Positions 30,622 through 39,109 of a stretch of DNA of 41,643 nucleotides are shown here, piece after piece. The stretch covers positions 1 to 41,643 of the forward strand of contig CANPWP010000015.1 of assembly GCA_947584595.1 (NCBI GenBank), read 5' to 3'. The position numbers and the translations under genes are program-made. Below the pieces are notes generated by a model. That model worked only from the letters and a program-made list of their open reading frames with translations, did no database searches and had not been told where the DNA came from. The stretch comes from an uncultured Clostridia bacterium (GTDB lineage: Bacteria; Bacillota; Clostridia; Oscillospirales; Acutalibacteraceae). Numbering within the stretch: position 1 is the stretch's first letter; each line of letters opens with the position of its first letter.

Positions 30622-31583
30622 TTAGTTGGATGGGAAATAAAACTTCCATCCTTCATATTTTGTACGCTCTGTTTCCTCTGAATTACGAAAGATACATTGA
30701 ACCCTTCGGAGGTTCGGGAGCCGTACTTTTAGGCAAGAAAAAGCCTGATAAGTTCGAGGTGTACAACGATTACAATCATAATCTTGTAAACCTTTTTCGC
30801 TGTATGCGTGACAGACCTATGGCGTTCATAAAAGAACTCGGATTTTATCCGCTTAATTCAAGGGATTATTTCAATGCAATCAGGGATTTCTTCACGCAGG
30901 AGAAGTTTGAGGATAAGTACCTTGATGAGGAATTGGAACTGACGAAGATTATTCTTCCCGACTTGAAAGCAGAAGAAATCATTGAATTGTATATAAAAAT
31001 GAAACAGGACTACGACTTGCGCAGAGCAGTAATGTTTCTGAAACTCTTACGATACAGCTACTCAAGCGGAGGAAAATCCTTTGCCTGTCAGCCCTTTTCA
31101 GTAGTGGGCCTTTTTCAACTGATAGAGCAAGTCGGAAAACGGCTTGAAAATGCGGTGATTGAAAATCAGGATTTTGAGGTTTTAATCAAGCATTATGACC
31201 GAGATAATGCCTTTTTCTACTGCGATCCGCCGTACTATTCAAGCGAGTATGTTTATCAGTGCGGTTTCACTTGGGATGACCATCTGAGGCTGAAAAACAC
31301 GCTTGCAAATTCAAAGGGTAAATGGCTTGTTTCATACAACGATTGTGAAGAAATCCGCAATTTGTATGACGGATATTCATTCTTTGATTTCACAAGGTTA
31401 CACAATATGAAACAGCGAATCAACGCAGGCGAACAATTCCCCGAACTGTTAATCGGCAACTACGATATGTATGAAAGGCAGAGAAATAAACCGTTGCAGT
31501 TAAGCCTGCTTGACTTGACAACCGAGCAACAAATTGATTTAGAACAAATTTTGAAGGAGTGTATTATTAACCATGGAAAATAA
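30609..31583 (+). CDS. Dam-like DNA adenine methyltransferase (D12 class)
   Basis: The N-terminus KTPVSWMGNKTSILHIL and YIEPFGGSGAVLLGK match motifs of D12-class N6-adenine MTases. The catalytic motif is DPPYY (FFYCDPPYYSS, about residue 204); QRINAGEQFPELLIGNY is near the end. The in-frame ATG at 30630 would remove KTPVSW, which is conserved, and lacks an SD. The SD AAGGAAGTGA at 30595-30604 lies 4 nt before ATC 30609, the proposed start. The target is probably an adenine in a short motif, and the enzyme may protect ICE DNA during transfer. It overlaps the next gene by 11 nt. Confidence 0.88.
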   Translation: MKTPVSWMGNKTSILHILYALFPLNYERYIEPFGGSGAVLLGKKKPDKFEVYNDYNHNLVNLFRCMRDRPMAFIKELGFYPLNSRDYFNAIRDFFTQEKFEDKYLDEELELTKIILPDLKAEEIIELYIKMKQDYDLRRAVMFLKLLRYSYSSGGKSFACQPFSVVGLFQLIEQVGKRLENAVIENQDFEVLIKHYDRDNAFFYCDPPYYSSEYVYQCGFTWDDHLRLKNTLANSKGKWLVSYNDCEEIRNLYDGYSFFDFTRLHNMKQRINAGEQFPELLIGNYDMYERQRNKPLQLSLLDLTTEQQIDLEQILKECIINHGK

Positions 31584-31785
31584 AATATTTGTAAGCATAC
31601 CGCTTGACGCACTTATTGTATCAGGAATTACATCCGACTGTGCTGTGCAGATTTCAGCTATGTACGGAGCAATTCTGATTGAGAGGTGCGATGATGATTG
31701 CGAAAATTTTGATGACGAGTGTAATTGTTGCGACTGTATCTGCGATGAGTGCAGAGCAGAGCTTGCAGAAAGAGAGGACGAGTAA
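31573..31785 (+). CDS. Small Cys-rich acidic ICE protein
   Basis: 70 residues. The N-terminal half is a hydrophobic strand-rich region (IFVSIPLDALIVSGITSDCAVQISAMYGAILIE). The C-terminal half has eight Cys in CDDDCENF..CNCCDCICDEC with many Asp and Glu, which suggests metal binding. The SD is AAGGAG but 13 nt away. It overlaps dam and shares one base with the next gene (TAATG). No family is known to me; similar small proteins occur in ICEs. Confidence 0.7.
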   Translation: MENKIFVSIPLDALIVSGITSDCAVQISAMYGAILIERCDDDCENFDDECNCCDCICDECRAELAEREDE

Positions 31786-32072
31786 TGCTAAAAATATACA
31801 GAGTCCTCGGTAAAAAAGGAAGAATTACAATCCCCTTTGAAATCCGTCAGCGAATCGGATTCAGATACAACGATGTTTTATCTTTCAACCAGCAGGATGA
31901 CGGCTCGGTACTTGTCAGGCGAGAAAAACTCTGCGACAACTGCCAATACCTTGAAGAATATTTCGAAGAAAATTACAACCTTGAAGATTTCCTCGACAGC
32001 CTGTCCGAGGAAGAGCAGAGAGATGCACTTATACATCTTTCTCTGCTGTGGGCAGAAAAACAGAAACACTAA
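31785..32072 (+). CDS. AbrB/SpoVT-like DNA-binding protein
   Basis: The N-terminus MLKIYRVLGKKGRITIPFEIRQRIGFRYNDVLSF is an AbrB-type swapped-hairpin domain. The remaining part has a CDNC pair and an acidic helix. The start at 31785 shares its A with the previous stop codon (TAATG). It is probably a regulator of the mobile element. 95 residues. Confidence 0.83.
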   Translation: MLKIYRVLGKKGRITIPFEIRQRIGFRYNDVLSFNQQDDGSVLVRREKLCDNCQYLEEYFEENYNLEDFLDSLSEEEQRDALIHLSLLWAEKQKH

Positions 32073-32090
32073 ATCGGAGGTAAATTTATA

Positions 32091-32489
32091 ATGGCACAGA
32101 ATACAAATTTCAAAGGAAACAAATACAAAAATCAGAAAAGGAAACTGCCGTATATCAAGGTAAGGATTGATAAGCTCGTTGATGTAAAAGATTGCAACAC
32201 AAAGGCATTTGCAAGCGTTACTGTCGGCGGTGCTGTTGCAATTCACGGAATCAGAGTGATGAACTCAAGAAAAGGACTGTTTGTTGCAATGCCTGCAAGT
32301 AACTATATTGACGAAAACGGCGAAACGAAGTTCAGCGAGATTGCTCACCCGATTTCAAAGGAGTCAAGAGATATGCTCAATAGCAAGGTTATGGAAGCGT
32401 ATCATCAGGCACTTGATGAACAGCAGAGCGAAGATGAATCCGAGAATATGTCGGAAGATGAATTGGAAAGCTTTACGCAGAGTATGTAG
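32091..32489 (+). CDS. SpoVG-family protein
   Basis: The core KVRIDKLVDVKDCNTKAFASVTVGGAVAIHGIRVMNSRKGLFVAMPASNY matches SpoVG, a nucleic-acid-binding regulator of septation, here with an extra acidic C-terminal tail. ICE copies of SpoVG are known in gut Clostridia and their role is unclear. The SD is CGGAGG. Confidence 0.85.
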   Translation: MAQNTNFKGNKYKNQKRKLPYIKVRIDKLVDVKDCNTKAFASVTVGGAVAIHGIRVMNSRKGLFVAMPASNYIDENGETKFSEIAHPISKESRDMLNSKVMEAYHQALDEQQSEDESENMSEDELESFTQSM

Positions 32490-32560
32490 CAGCAAATAAA
32501 AAAATCTCTGGACATTTCAAAATCTTTGGATATACTTGTTGCTGAAAGGACGGCGATAGT

Positions 32561-33328
32561 ATGAAAAAGAAAATCGCAATAATGCTGACATTGATTTTAG
32601 CAGCAGGAACATTCACAGCTTGTACGGCAGAAGAAAAAATGTATAACAGGTCTTTATCACCCACGGTTTCAACTTCCGTGGGTGTTTCTGCATCTGGGGA
32701 AAGTTCTGAAATGGCAACAACCGAAACAATGCAATCCACCGAAAAAGCCACAGTTTCAAAAGAAACAGAGCCTTCGGGACAGAATGCCAAAACCGAAGAA
32801 AAAACCGACAGTGGACAAAATTCGGCGGTTGTTTCGGCAACAGATCCGATTCAGAAAACACAATCCGAGGTTCAGAACAACAGCAGGAATACAGCGAACA
32901 GTAATCAGCAAAAATCTGAATCGACTGCTAAAAAAGAAACTGAAACTCCTAATCAAAAGCCTGCTGAAAAGCCAACACAAAAGCCTGTGCAGAAACATAC
33001 AGAAAAGCCTACGCAGAAACCTACGCAAAAGCCGACGCAACCGCCTACAAAGGCAAAAACGGTTGATGTTCAGTATGCGGTGAGTGCATGCATAGCGTAT
33101 GGTCAGCAGCTCGGAATGAAATACGATTCCTCAATGAATACAGGCAACGCAAGCTGGTTCTCTCCAACAAACGCATCATATTATGATGATACGCAAAACC
33201 TGACGGAAGATTGCTATGGCGATGTTGAGTATGTAGCCTACTACTACCAAAGCAGTGGCATAGTTCCAAGCGACTTATCATTCAATGTAATTGCAGACAA
33301 TAATAAAATATATGTAGTTTACTGCTAA
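32561..33328 (+). CDS. Lipoprotein with Lys/Thr/Pro/Gln-rich wall-spanning linker
   Basis: A signal peptide ends in lipobox FTAC (Cys near residue 21). A long disordered region follows, ending in KPTQKP-type repeats (about 130-168), which resembles segments that cross peptidoglycan. The last 85 residues form a small folded domain with Tyr, Cys and Asn (SACIAYGQQLGMKYDSSMNTGNASWFSPTN) that I cannot name. It may present that domain outside the wall, near the adhesin and transfer genes. The SD is AAAGGACG. Confidence 0.78.
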   Translation: MKKKIAIMLTLILAAGTFTACTAEEKMYNRSLSPTVSTSVGVSASGESSEMATTETMQSTEKATVSKETEPSGQNAKTEEKTDSGQNSAVVSATDPIQKTQSEVQNNSRNTANSNQQKSESTAKKETETPNQKPAEKPTQKPVQKHTEKPTQKPTQKPTQPPTKAKTVDVQYAVSACIAYGQQLGMKYDSSMNTGNASWFSPTNASYYDDTQNLTEDCYGDVEYVAYYYQSSGIVPSDLSFNVIADNNKIYVVYC

Positions 33329-33339
33329 ATAAAGTATAG

Positions 33340-33371
33340 ACAGCACTCATAATCGGGTGCTGTTATTTTTT
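33340..33371 (+). terminator. Hairpin with U-run before the next ICE gene
   Basis: ACAGCACTC (33340-33348) pairs with GGGTGCTGT (33355-33363), one G-U, followed by TATTTTTTT. It is directly ahead of the SD GAAAGGAATG. Confidence 0.75.
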
Positions 33372-33388
33372 TGAAAGGAATGATCCCA

Positions 33389-33985
33389 ATGAAAATAAAC
33401 CAAATAACTCTAAAAGATCTCCGCCGTATGAACGGCAAGGAAGGGCTCATCTTGCAGGGCTGCGGAGGTGAGGTGCAGGAATGGGTGGACGGCATAAATA
33501 AAATGCTCACGGACAAGGGAATACTTCTTGACGACACAAAGTTTGAGAACGTCTCTGTATTTCAAAATGACGGCGTTACCTGTATTCTCTATCCCTTTGA
33601 AGATGTTCACCTTGATATCGGAAAACTGGCAATGTGGAGATTGCAGTCATACACAGCTTTTGCAGGAATGTGGCTGTCCGACTATGTGGACAACAGACTT
33701 GGCGGGTTTGAACCTGAGCAGAACAAAGAAGAAAAGATCAAACCTGACTGTGCATTAATAGGCTGTGACGGCAATGTGTTTGCTCTACTTGGTATGGCAA
33801 GCCGTACGCTCAAGCAAAACGGTATGGCTGACGAGGCAAAGGAAATGTGCAGTCGTGTTACGAGTTCGGGCAGTTATTGCGAAGCACTGAACATTATCGG
33901 CAAGTATTTAAATATCACAGACGGCAGTGAACAGTCTGATGATATAGATGAAGATTATGGTGAAAGCGAGGCGATGAAATTATGA
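33389..33985 (+). CDS. Conserved ICE hypothetical protein
   Basis: 198 residues. Start ATG 33389 with SD GAAAGGAATG; the TTG at 33371 overlaps the SD. The first part (LRRMNGKEGLILQGCGGEVQEWVDGINKMLTDKGIL) and the C-terminal domain (LIGCDGNVFALLGMASRTLKQNGMADEAKEM, SGSYCEALNIIGKYL) occur in hypothetical proteins of clostridial ICEs. I do not know a function. The tail is acidic. Confidence 0.75.
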   Translation: MKINQITLKDLRRMNGKEGLILQGCGGEVQEWVDGINKMLTDKGILLDDTKFENVSVFQNDGVTCILYPFEDVHLDIGKLAMWRLQSYTAFAGMWLSDYVDNRLGGFEPEQNKEEKIKPDCALIGCDGNVFALLGMASRTLKQNGMADEAKEMCSRVTSSGSYCEALNIIGKYLNITDGSEQSDDIDEDYGESEAMKL

Positions 33986-34015
33986 TTGTATTTAAAACAG
34001 AATAAGACATCAATC

Positions 34016-34047
34016 GGGGCAAGGGTGAAATCTTGCCCCATATTTTT
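34016..34047 (+). terminator. Hairpin with U-run before the adhesin gene
   Basis: GGGGCAAG (34016-34023) pairs perfectly with CTTGCCCC (34032-34039), then ATATTTTT. The adhesin SD (GAAAGG) follows immediately. Confidence 0.75.
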
Positions 34048-34064
34048 ATGAAAGGATTTTTAAA

Positions 34065-37000
34065 ATGACTAATTTAATCAGAAATAAGAAATTCACAAGA
34101 ATGACGGCACTCTTACTTGCGGTTGCAGTAATATTCGGAACAATGCTCACTCTCCCCGTAAGCGCGGCAAGTGGTGATAAGGTGACAATCACCTTCGATT
34201 ATTGTTATGACAGCGCAGGAAACATAATCAAATTTCAGCAGACAACGGTCAGCGACGGCTACACAGTCGGCACTCCCGGCGAAGAGCTGTGCAAGATTTT
34301 TGCAGACGGAAAAGAAGCCTACTGCATTGAACCCGGTCATACACTCTACTCAGGAAATACGCTGACCGAGGACGGTTCAACCGTCTGGAAGAATTTAGGC
34401 TCTGCAAAGCAGAAAGCAATCAATCTTGCTCTGCTCTACGGTAAACCCGGTTCGGGAAAAAACTTAAGCGGAACAGAGGATCAGAAGTGGGTAGCAACAC
34501 AGCTGATAGTCTGGGAATTTGTTTCAGGATGCCGTTCTACAAGCGAAGGCTATAAATGCACAAATACAAAGTTCATTGACGGCATTTGTGCAGGCGGTGC
34601 AAATCCCGGAGTCAAGTCGGTTTACAATGCAATCTCAAAAAGCCTTGCAAATTATTCAACCGTTCCGAGCTTTGCATCGGCAATCGCTTCAAAGGCTGAA
34701 ACCTATGAGATGAAATATTCAGACGGAAAGTACACATTAACTCTTACCGACAGCAACAGTATTCTTTCGGATTTCAGCTTCAAGACAACAGGCGGTGTGA
34801 GCGCATCTGTATCAGGCAACAAGCTCACACTCACCTCCTCAAATCCCGTCAAAGATACAGTAACATTCAACTCTGCAAAATCAATGCCAAGCGTTAGCGG
34901 TACTACTCTTGTTCCCTACGGTGACGCAAGTCTTCAGGATGTAATCACAGGCGTTGAAAATGACGCTGACCCGATAAGAGCATATTTCAAGGTCAAGACA
35001 AGCTCGGGCAACCTAAAGCTTGTCAAAACCTCCGAGGACGGCAATATTGCAAATATTGAGTTTACTGTCAACGGCGATGGTTACAGTAAGACAGTTAAGA
35101 CAAACTCAAAGGGTGAATTTGAATTAACCGACCTTGTTCCCGGCAATTACACAGTTACAGAAGTTACCGACAGTAAGTACGAAACGCAGAAATCGCAGAC
35201 CGTTAAGGTTGAAAGCGGCAAAACGGCAACGGTTACGTTTGAAAATGTCCTCAGGAAAGGCAGTCTTGAAGTAGTAAAAACCAGTGAGGATAATTTCAAC
35301 GAGGGAGTTAAATTCCACCTTTACGGAACTTCACTCAGCGGTGCAAGCGTTGATTTGTACGCAACAACAAATGCTGACGGTGCTGCCACTTTTACAAATG
35401 TTCTCGTTAGCGGCGACAAGCCATATACGCTTGAAGAAGTTGATACAGCCGACAGATATGTTGTTCCAAAAAAGCAGACTGCTACTGTTGAATGGAACAA
35501 GGTAACGCAGAGAAGTTTTGAAAATGTGCTTAAAAAGTGGAATCTTACTGTTACAAAAACAGATGCTGAAACGAAGTCTGCACAGGGTGATGCAACACTT
35601 GCAGGAGCAGTTTACGGTATCTACAATAACGGCAAGTTGGTTGACAAATACACCACAGACAAGAACGGCAGTTTCACCACATCTTACTATATTTGCGGTG
35701 ACAACTGGACTTTAAAAGAAATTGACCCGAGCGAGGGTTATCTGCTTGACGAAAACGAATATCATATCGGTGCAGAAGCAAAGAAATACACCATTGAAAA
35801 TAACAGCGTTTCAATGGGCGTTACCGAGGATATTTTAAATGGAAAAATTGCCATCATCAAGCACACAGATGACGGCAGTACAAAAATTGAAACTCCCGAA
35901 AAAGGTGCAGAATTTCAGGTGTATCTGAAATCATCGGGAAGCTATGCAAAAGCAACAGAATCCGAAAGAGATACGCTTATCTGCGATGAATACGGTTTTG
36001 CAGAAACTAAGGATTTGCCCTACGGAACATACACAGTTCATCAGACCAAAGGCTGGAACGGCATAAAGTTCATTGCCGACTTTGATGTGTTTGTAAACGA
36101 GGACGGCAAAACATATAAATATCTCATCAACAATGCAAGCCTTGAAAGCTATGTAAAGATTGTAAAGGTTGACAGCGAAACAGGCAAACAGATTCCGTAT
36201 GCAGGCGCAGGCTTTCAGATTTATGATCCTGACGGCAAACTCGTGACTATGACCTACACCTATCCCGTAGTAACGACTATTGACACCTTCTATACAAATT
36301 CTGACGGTTACCTTATCACACCCGAAACTCTGCCCTACGGCAAAGGTTATTCAGTCATTGAGGTGCAGGCTCCATACGGATATATTCTTGACAGCACACC
36401 TGTATATTTTGATATTACAGTAGAAAACACAAGGAATGAAAACGGCGTTACAATCGTGAAAGCCGAGAAGAAAAATACTCCGCAGAAAGGTACAATAACC
36501 GTAGAAAAAACAGGCGAGATTTTCTCTAATGTAACTTCATCAGGAGAAGAAGTTACAATTTATCAGCCTGAATATTTTGTAAGCTGTTTGGCTGGTGCGG
36601 TGTTTGAAATTTATGCAGATGAGGACATTACAACTCCTGACGGAACAATTCGATATACAAAAAATACTCTTGTTGACACCATTACCACAGGTAAAAAAGG
36701 CACAGCAACAAGTAAACGGCTTTACCTCGGTAAATATCGTGTTGTTGAAAAAACAGCTCCTAACGGATTTGTTCTGAACTGTACTGTAAATCATATCGAA
36801 CTCACTTATGCAGGACAGAATGAAAAGGTGACTAACACCTCAGCATCATTTACTAACGACAGGCAAAAGGTTGAAATCGTCCTTACAAAAATTCTTGAAC
36901 AGGACGAGAAATTCAATATCGGTGGTAACGATGAAACCCTCAATGTTTTATTCGGACTTTACGCTGATGAAGATTTGAAAGCCGCAAACGGAACGGTCAT

Positions 37001-38387
37001 TCCAAAAGACGGACTTCTTGAAATCATCACCTGTGATGAAAAAGGCAAGGCAACCTTCACAACTGACCTTCCAATCGGCAGTTACTATGTTAAGGAAATC
37101 AGCACTGACAGCCACTACATTCTTTCAGATAAAAAATACCCTGTTGTGTTTGAATACGCAGGACAGGATACAGCAACTGTTCATATTTCTGTAAATGACG
37201 GTGAACCAATCATCAACGACATTATCTACGGTACAATCAAAGGCTTAAAGATTGACCGTGAAACAGGCAAAAAAATATCAGGCGCATTGTTCGGATTGTT
37301 CAGTAATAATGAAACTAAATTCACAGAAGAAACTGCAATTCTCACCGCTGAATCAAACGAGGAAGGAATCTTCACTTTTGAAAATGTGCCTTACGGAGAA
37401 TACATTATCCGTGAGTTAAAGCCTGCCGAGGGTTATCTCCCGAATGAAGAAAACTATACTGTAAAAGTTTCAGAGAATGATGAAATTATCGAAATCACAG
37501 TTGAGAACGATAAAATACCCGAACTCGGAACAACTGCAACTATTGACGGCAAAAAGGAAGTCGGTGCAACAGAAGTGTTCACCCTTGAAGATGTTGTAGA
37601 GTACAAGCATCTTGTACCCGGCAAGGAGTACACGGTTAAGGGTGTTCTTATGGATAAGGCAACAGAAAAAGAGTTGTTGATTGACGGCAAGAAAATCACC
37701 TCGGAAGTTAAATTCACACCCGAAGAACCAACAGGCGAGGTTATTGTTTCCTTTGAATTCGATGCAAGATATATCAAGGAAGAAACAAATATTGTCGTTT
37801 TTGAAGGTCTTTACAGTGAGGATAAAGAGCTTGCAGTTCACGCAGATATTGAGGACGAAAGTCAGACCGTAACTGTTAAAATCCCGAAAATCGGAACAAA
37901 GGCAAGCATTGACGACAAAAAGGAATTCACAGCTAACGGAGATATTACCATTGATGATGTTGTATCCTACAAGAACCTCACAGCAGGAAAAGAATACACA
38001 ATCAGCGGTGTGCTTATGGACAAAGCAACAGGCAAGGCATTCCTTGTTGACGGTAAGGAAGTTAGTTCCGAAGTAACATTCACACCCGAAACAGCAGACG
38101 GCGAAGTAACAGCATCATTCACTTTTGATGGCTCTGTAATTACCAAAGATACAGAAATCGTTGTGTTTGAAACTCTCTACCATGAGGGAACAGAAATTGC
38201 AGTACACGCTGACATTGAAGATGAGAATCAGACTGTAACAATTCATCCGCAGCCTGAACCTGAAAAACCGCAGACAGGCGACGATTCAAATCTTGGCTTT
38301 TATATTGGCTTAGGTTCTGTTGCTGTCGGAGGTTTAATTGCATTTCTCATCATCAAATTCAAAAAGAAAGATGAGGACGATGAATAA
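34065..38387 (+). CDS. Giant LPXTG-like surface adhesin: thioester domain, Cna-B repeats, VaFE repeats
   Basis: 1440 residues. There is a signal peptide (cleavage near SAAS, residue 37). Residues 45-200 form a thioester domain with the reactive Cys in EAYCIEPG and the Gln in ATQLIVWEF, which would form a Cys-Gln thioester able to bond a host or partner amine. About seven SpaA/Cna-B-type beta-sandwich repeats follow, each with a TVxE-type strand that can form isopeptide bonds. Two VaFE/T-Q ester repeats follow (GTTATIDGKKEV and GTKASIDDKKEF). The C-terminus is a sorting signal PQTGD, a membrane helix, and a KKKDEDDE tail. It is cell-wall anchored by a sortase, probably the one nearby. Adhesion to donor or recipient cells or to mucosa is inferred. 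Confidence 0.92.
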   Translation: MTNLIRNKKFTRMTALLLAVAVIFGTMLTLPVSAASGDKVTITFDYCYDSAGNIIKFQQTTVSDGYTVGTPGEELCKIFADGKEAYCIEPGHTLYSGNTLTEDGSTVWKNLGSAKQKAINLALLYGKPGSGKNLSGTEDQKWVATQLIVWEFVSGCRSTSEGYKCTNTKFIDGICAGGANPGVKSVYNAISKSLANYSTVPSFASAIASKAETYEMKYSDGKYTLTLTDSNSILSDFSFKTTGGVSASVSGNKLTLTSSNPVKDTVTFNSAKSMPSVSGTTLVPYGDASLQDVITGVENDADPIRAYFKVKTSSGNLKLVKTSEDGNIANIEFTVNGDGYSKTVKTNSKGEFELTDLVPGNYTVTEVTDSKYETQKSQTVKVESGKTATVTFENVLRKGSLEVVKTSEDNFNEGVKFHLYGTSLSGASVDLYATTNADGAATFTNVLVSGDKPYTLEEVDTADRYVVPKKQTATVEWNKVTQRSFENVLKKWNLTVTKTDAETKSAQGDATLAGAVYGIYNNGKLVDKYTTDKNGSFTTSYYICGDNWTLKEIDPSEGYLLDENEYHIGAEAKKYTIENNSVSMGVTEDILNGKIAIIKHTDDGSTKIETPEKGAEFQVYLKSSGSYAKATESERDTLICDEYGFAETKDLPYGTYTVHQTKGWNGIKFIADFDVFVNEDGKTYKYLINNASLESYVKIVKVDSETGKQIPYAGAGFQIYDPDGKLVTMTYTYPVVTTIDTFYTNSDGYLITPETLPYGKGYSVIEVQAPYGYILDSTPVYFDITVENTRNENGVTIVKAEKKNTPQKGTITVEKTGEIFSNVTSSGEEVTIYQPEYFVSCLAGAVFEIYADEDITTPDGTIRYTKNTLVDTITTGKKGTATSKRLYLGKYRVVEKTAPNGFVLNCTVNHIELTYAGQNEKVTNTSASFTNDRQKVEIVLTKILEQDEKFNIGGNDETLNVLFGLYADEDLKAANGTVIPKDGLLEIITCDEKGKATFTTDLPIGSYYVKEISTDSHYILSDKKYPVVFEYAGQDTATVHISVNDGEPIINDIIYGTIKGLKIDRETGKKISGALFGLFSNNETKFTEETAILTAESNEEGIFTFENVPYGEYIIRELKPAEGYLPNEENYTVKVSENDEIIEITVENDKIPELGTTATIDGKKEVGATEVFTLEDVVEYKHLVPGKEYTVKGVLMDKATEKELLIDGKKITSEVKFTPEEPTGEVIVSFEFDARYIKEETNIVVFEGLYSEDKELAVHADIEDESQTVTVKIPKIGTKASIDDKKEFTANGDITIDDVVSYKNLTAGKEYTISGVLMDKATGKAFLVDGKEVSSEVTFTPETADGEVTASFTFDGSVITKDTEIVVFETLYHEGTEIAVHADIEDENQTVTIHPQPEPEKPQTGDDSNLGFYIGLGSVAVGGLIAFLIIKFKKKDEDDE

Positions 38388-38737
38388 TGCACAGGGTGTA
38401 TATCTGTTCGCCTTTGGGCGGAAATGTATCTGCAAATATTGAAAACGCAAAACGATATGCCCGATATGCGTTAGAGTGCGGTATGGCTCCGTTCATACCG
38501 CATTTTTATGCGCTGATTTTAGATGACAGCAACAAAGAAGAAAGAAACCTCGGAATGCTTGCCGGACTTTCTATGCTTTGGGTTTGTGATGCGGTCTGGG
38601 TTTTCGGAGATAAAATAACCGAGGTCATGAAAACAGAGATTCGCTTCGCTGAAAAGCTGAACATCAAAGTCAGGTATATATCGGAAAATGATCTAAGAAA
38701 ATCGGAGGTACAAAATGATAAAATCAAGAAAAATTAA
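38387..38737 (+). CDS. DUF4406-like nucleoside 2-deoxyribosyltransferase-fold protein
   Basis: 116 residues, VYICSPLGGNVSANIENAKRYARYALECGMAPFIPHFYALILDDS..ERNLGM and LWVCDAVWVFGD. This is the DUF4406/NDT-like Rossmann fold common in ICEs and phages. No biochemical role is known. The start overlaps the stop of the adhesin by one base (TAATG), and the end overlaps the next gene. Confidence 0.82.
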   Translation: MHRVYICSPLGGNVSANIENAKRYARYALECGMAPFIPHFYALILDDSNKEERNLGMLAGLSMLWVCDAVWVFGDKITEVMKTEIRFAEKLNIKVRYISENDLRKSEVQNDKIKKN

Positions 38738-39059
38738 GTTGTTGAAGTGGATAGCAGGAATATCAGTAATACTGTTAATGGTCGGAATATCGGCAGTAAC
38801 AGTCTTTGCCGCAGGCGATGTATCATCAGCAATAGAAAGCACATGGACCTCGGCTCAAACACAGATTAAAAATGTTGTAAACAATGTTGTCTTTCCTGCT
38901 GTAGATATGATTCTTGCTATACTTTTCTTTGTTAAACTCGCAACGGCGTATATGGACTATCGAAAGCACGGACAGTTTGAGTTCACCGCACCGGCAATTC
39001 TTTTCGGATGTCTTGTGTTCTCTCTTACAGCACCGCTATACATTTGGACGGTACTCTAA
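38715..39059 (+). CDS. VirB2/TrbC-like conjugation protein (DUF3852 type)
   Basis: 114 residues. A signal-like first helix (IAGISVILLMVGISAVTVFAA) ends at AAG. Two more helices follow, with a small loop, as in VirB2 pilin-like proteins of Gram-positive ICEs (FPAVDMILAILFFVKLATAYMDYRKHGQFEFTAPAILFGCLVFSLTAPLYIW). The SD is CGGAGG. It probably forms part of the transfer channel. Confidence 0.78.
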   Translation: MIKSRKIKLLKWIAGISVILLMVGISAVTVFAAGDVSSAIESTWTSAQTQIKNVVNNVVFPAVDMILAILFFVKLATAYMDYRKHGQFEFTAPAILFGCLVFSLTAPLYIWTVL

Positions 39060-39072
39060 TAACAATAAAAAC

Positions 39073-39105
39073 AAGGCTGTTGTGTTGAATCATAACAGTC
39101 TTTTG
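39073..39105 (+). terminator. Hairpin with short U-run before the VirB6-like gene
   Basis: AAGGCTGTTGTG (39073-39084) pairs with CATAACAGTCTT (39091-39102), two G-U, then TT. The SD GAGGTGA of the next gene begins 5 nt later. Confidence 0.65.
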
Positions 39106-39109
39106 CGAG

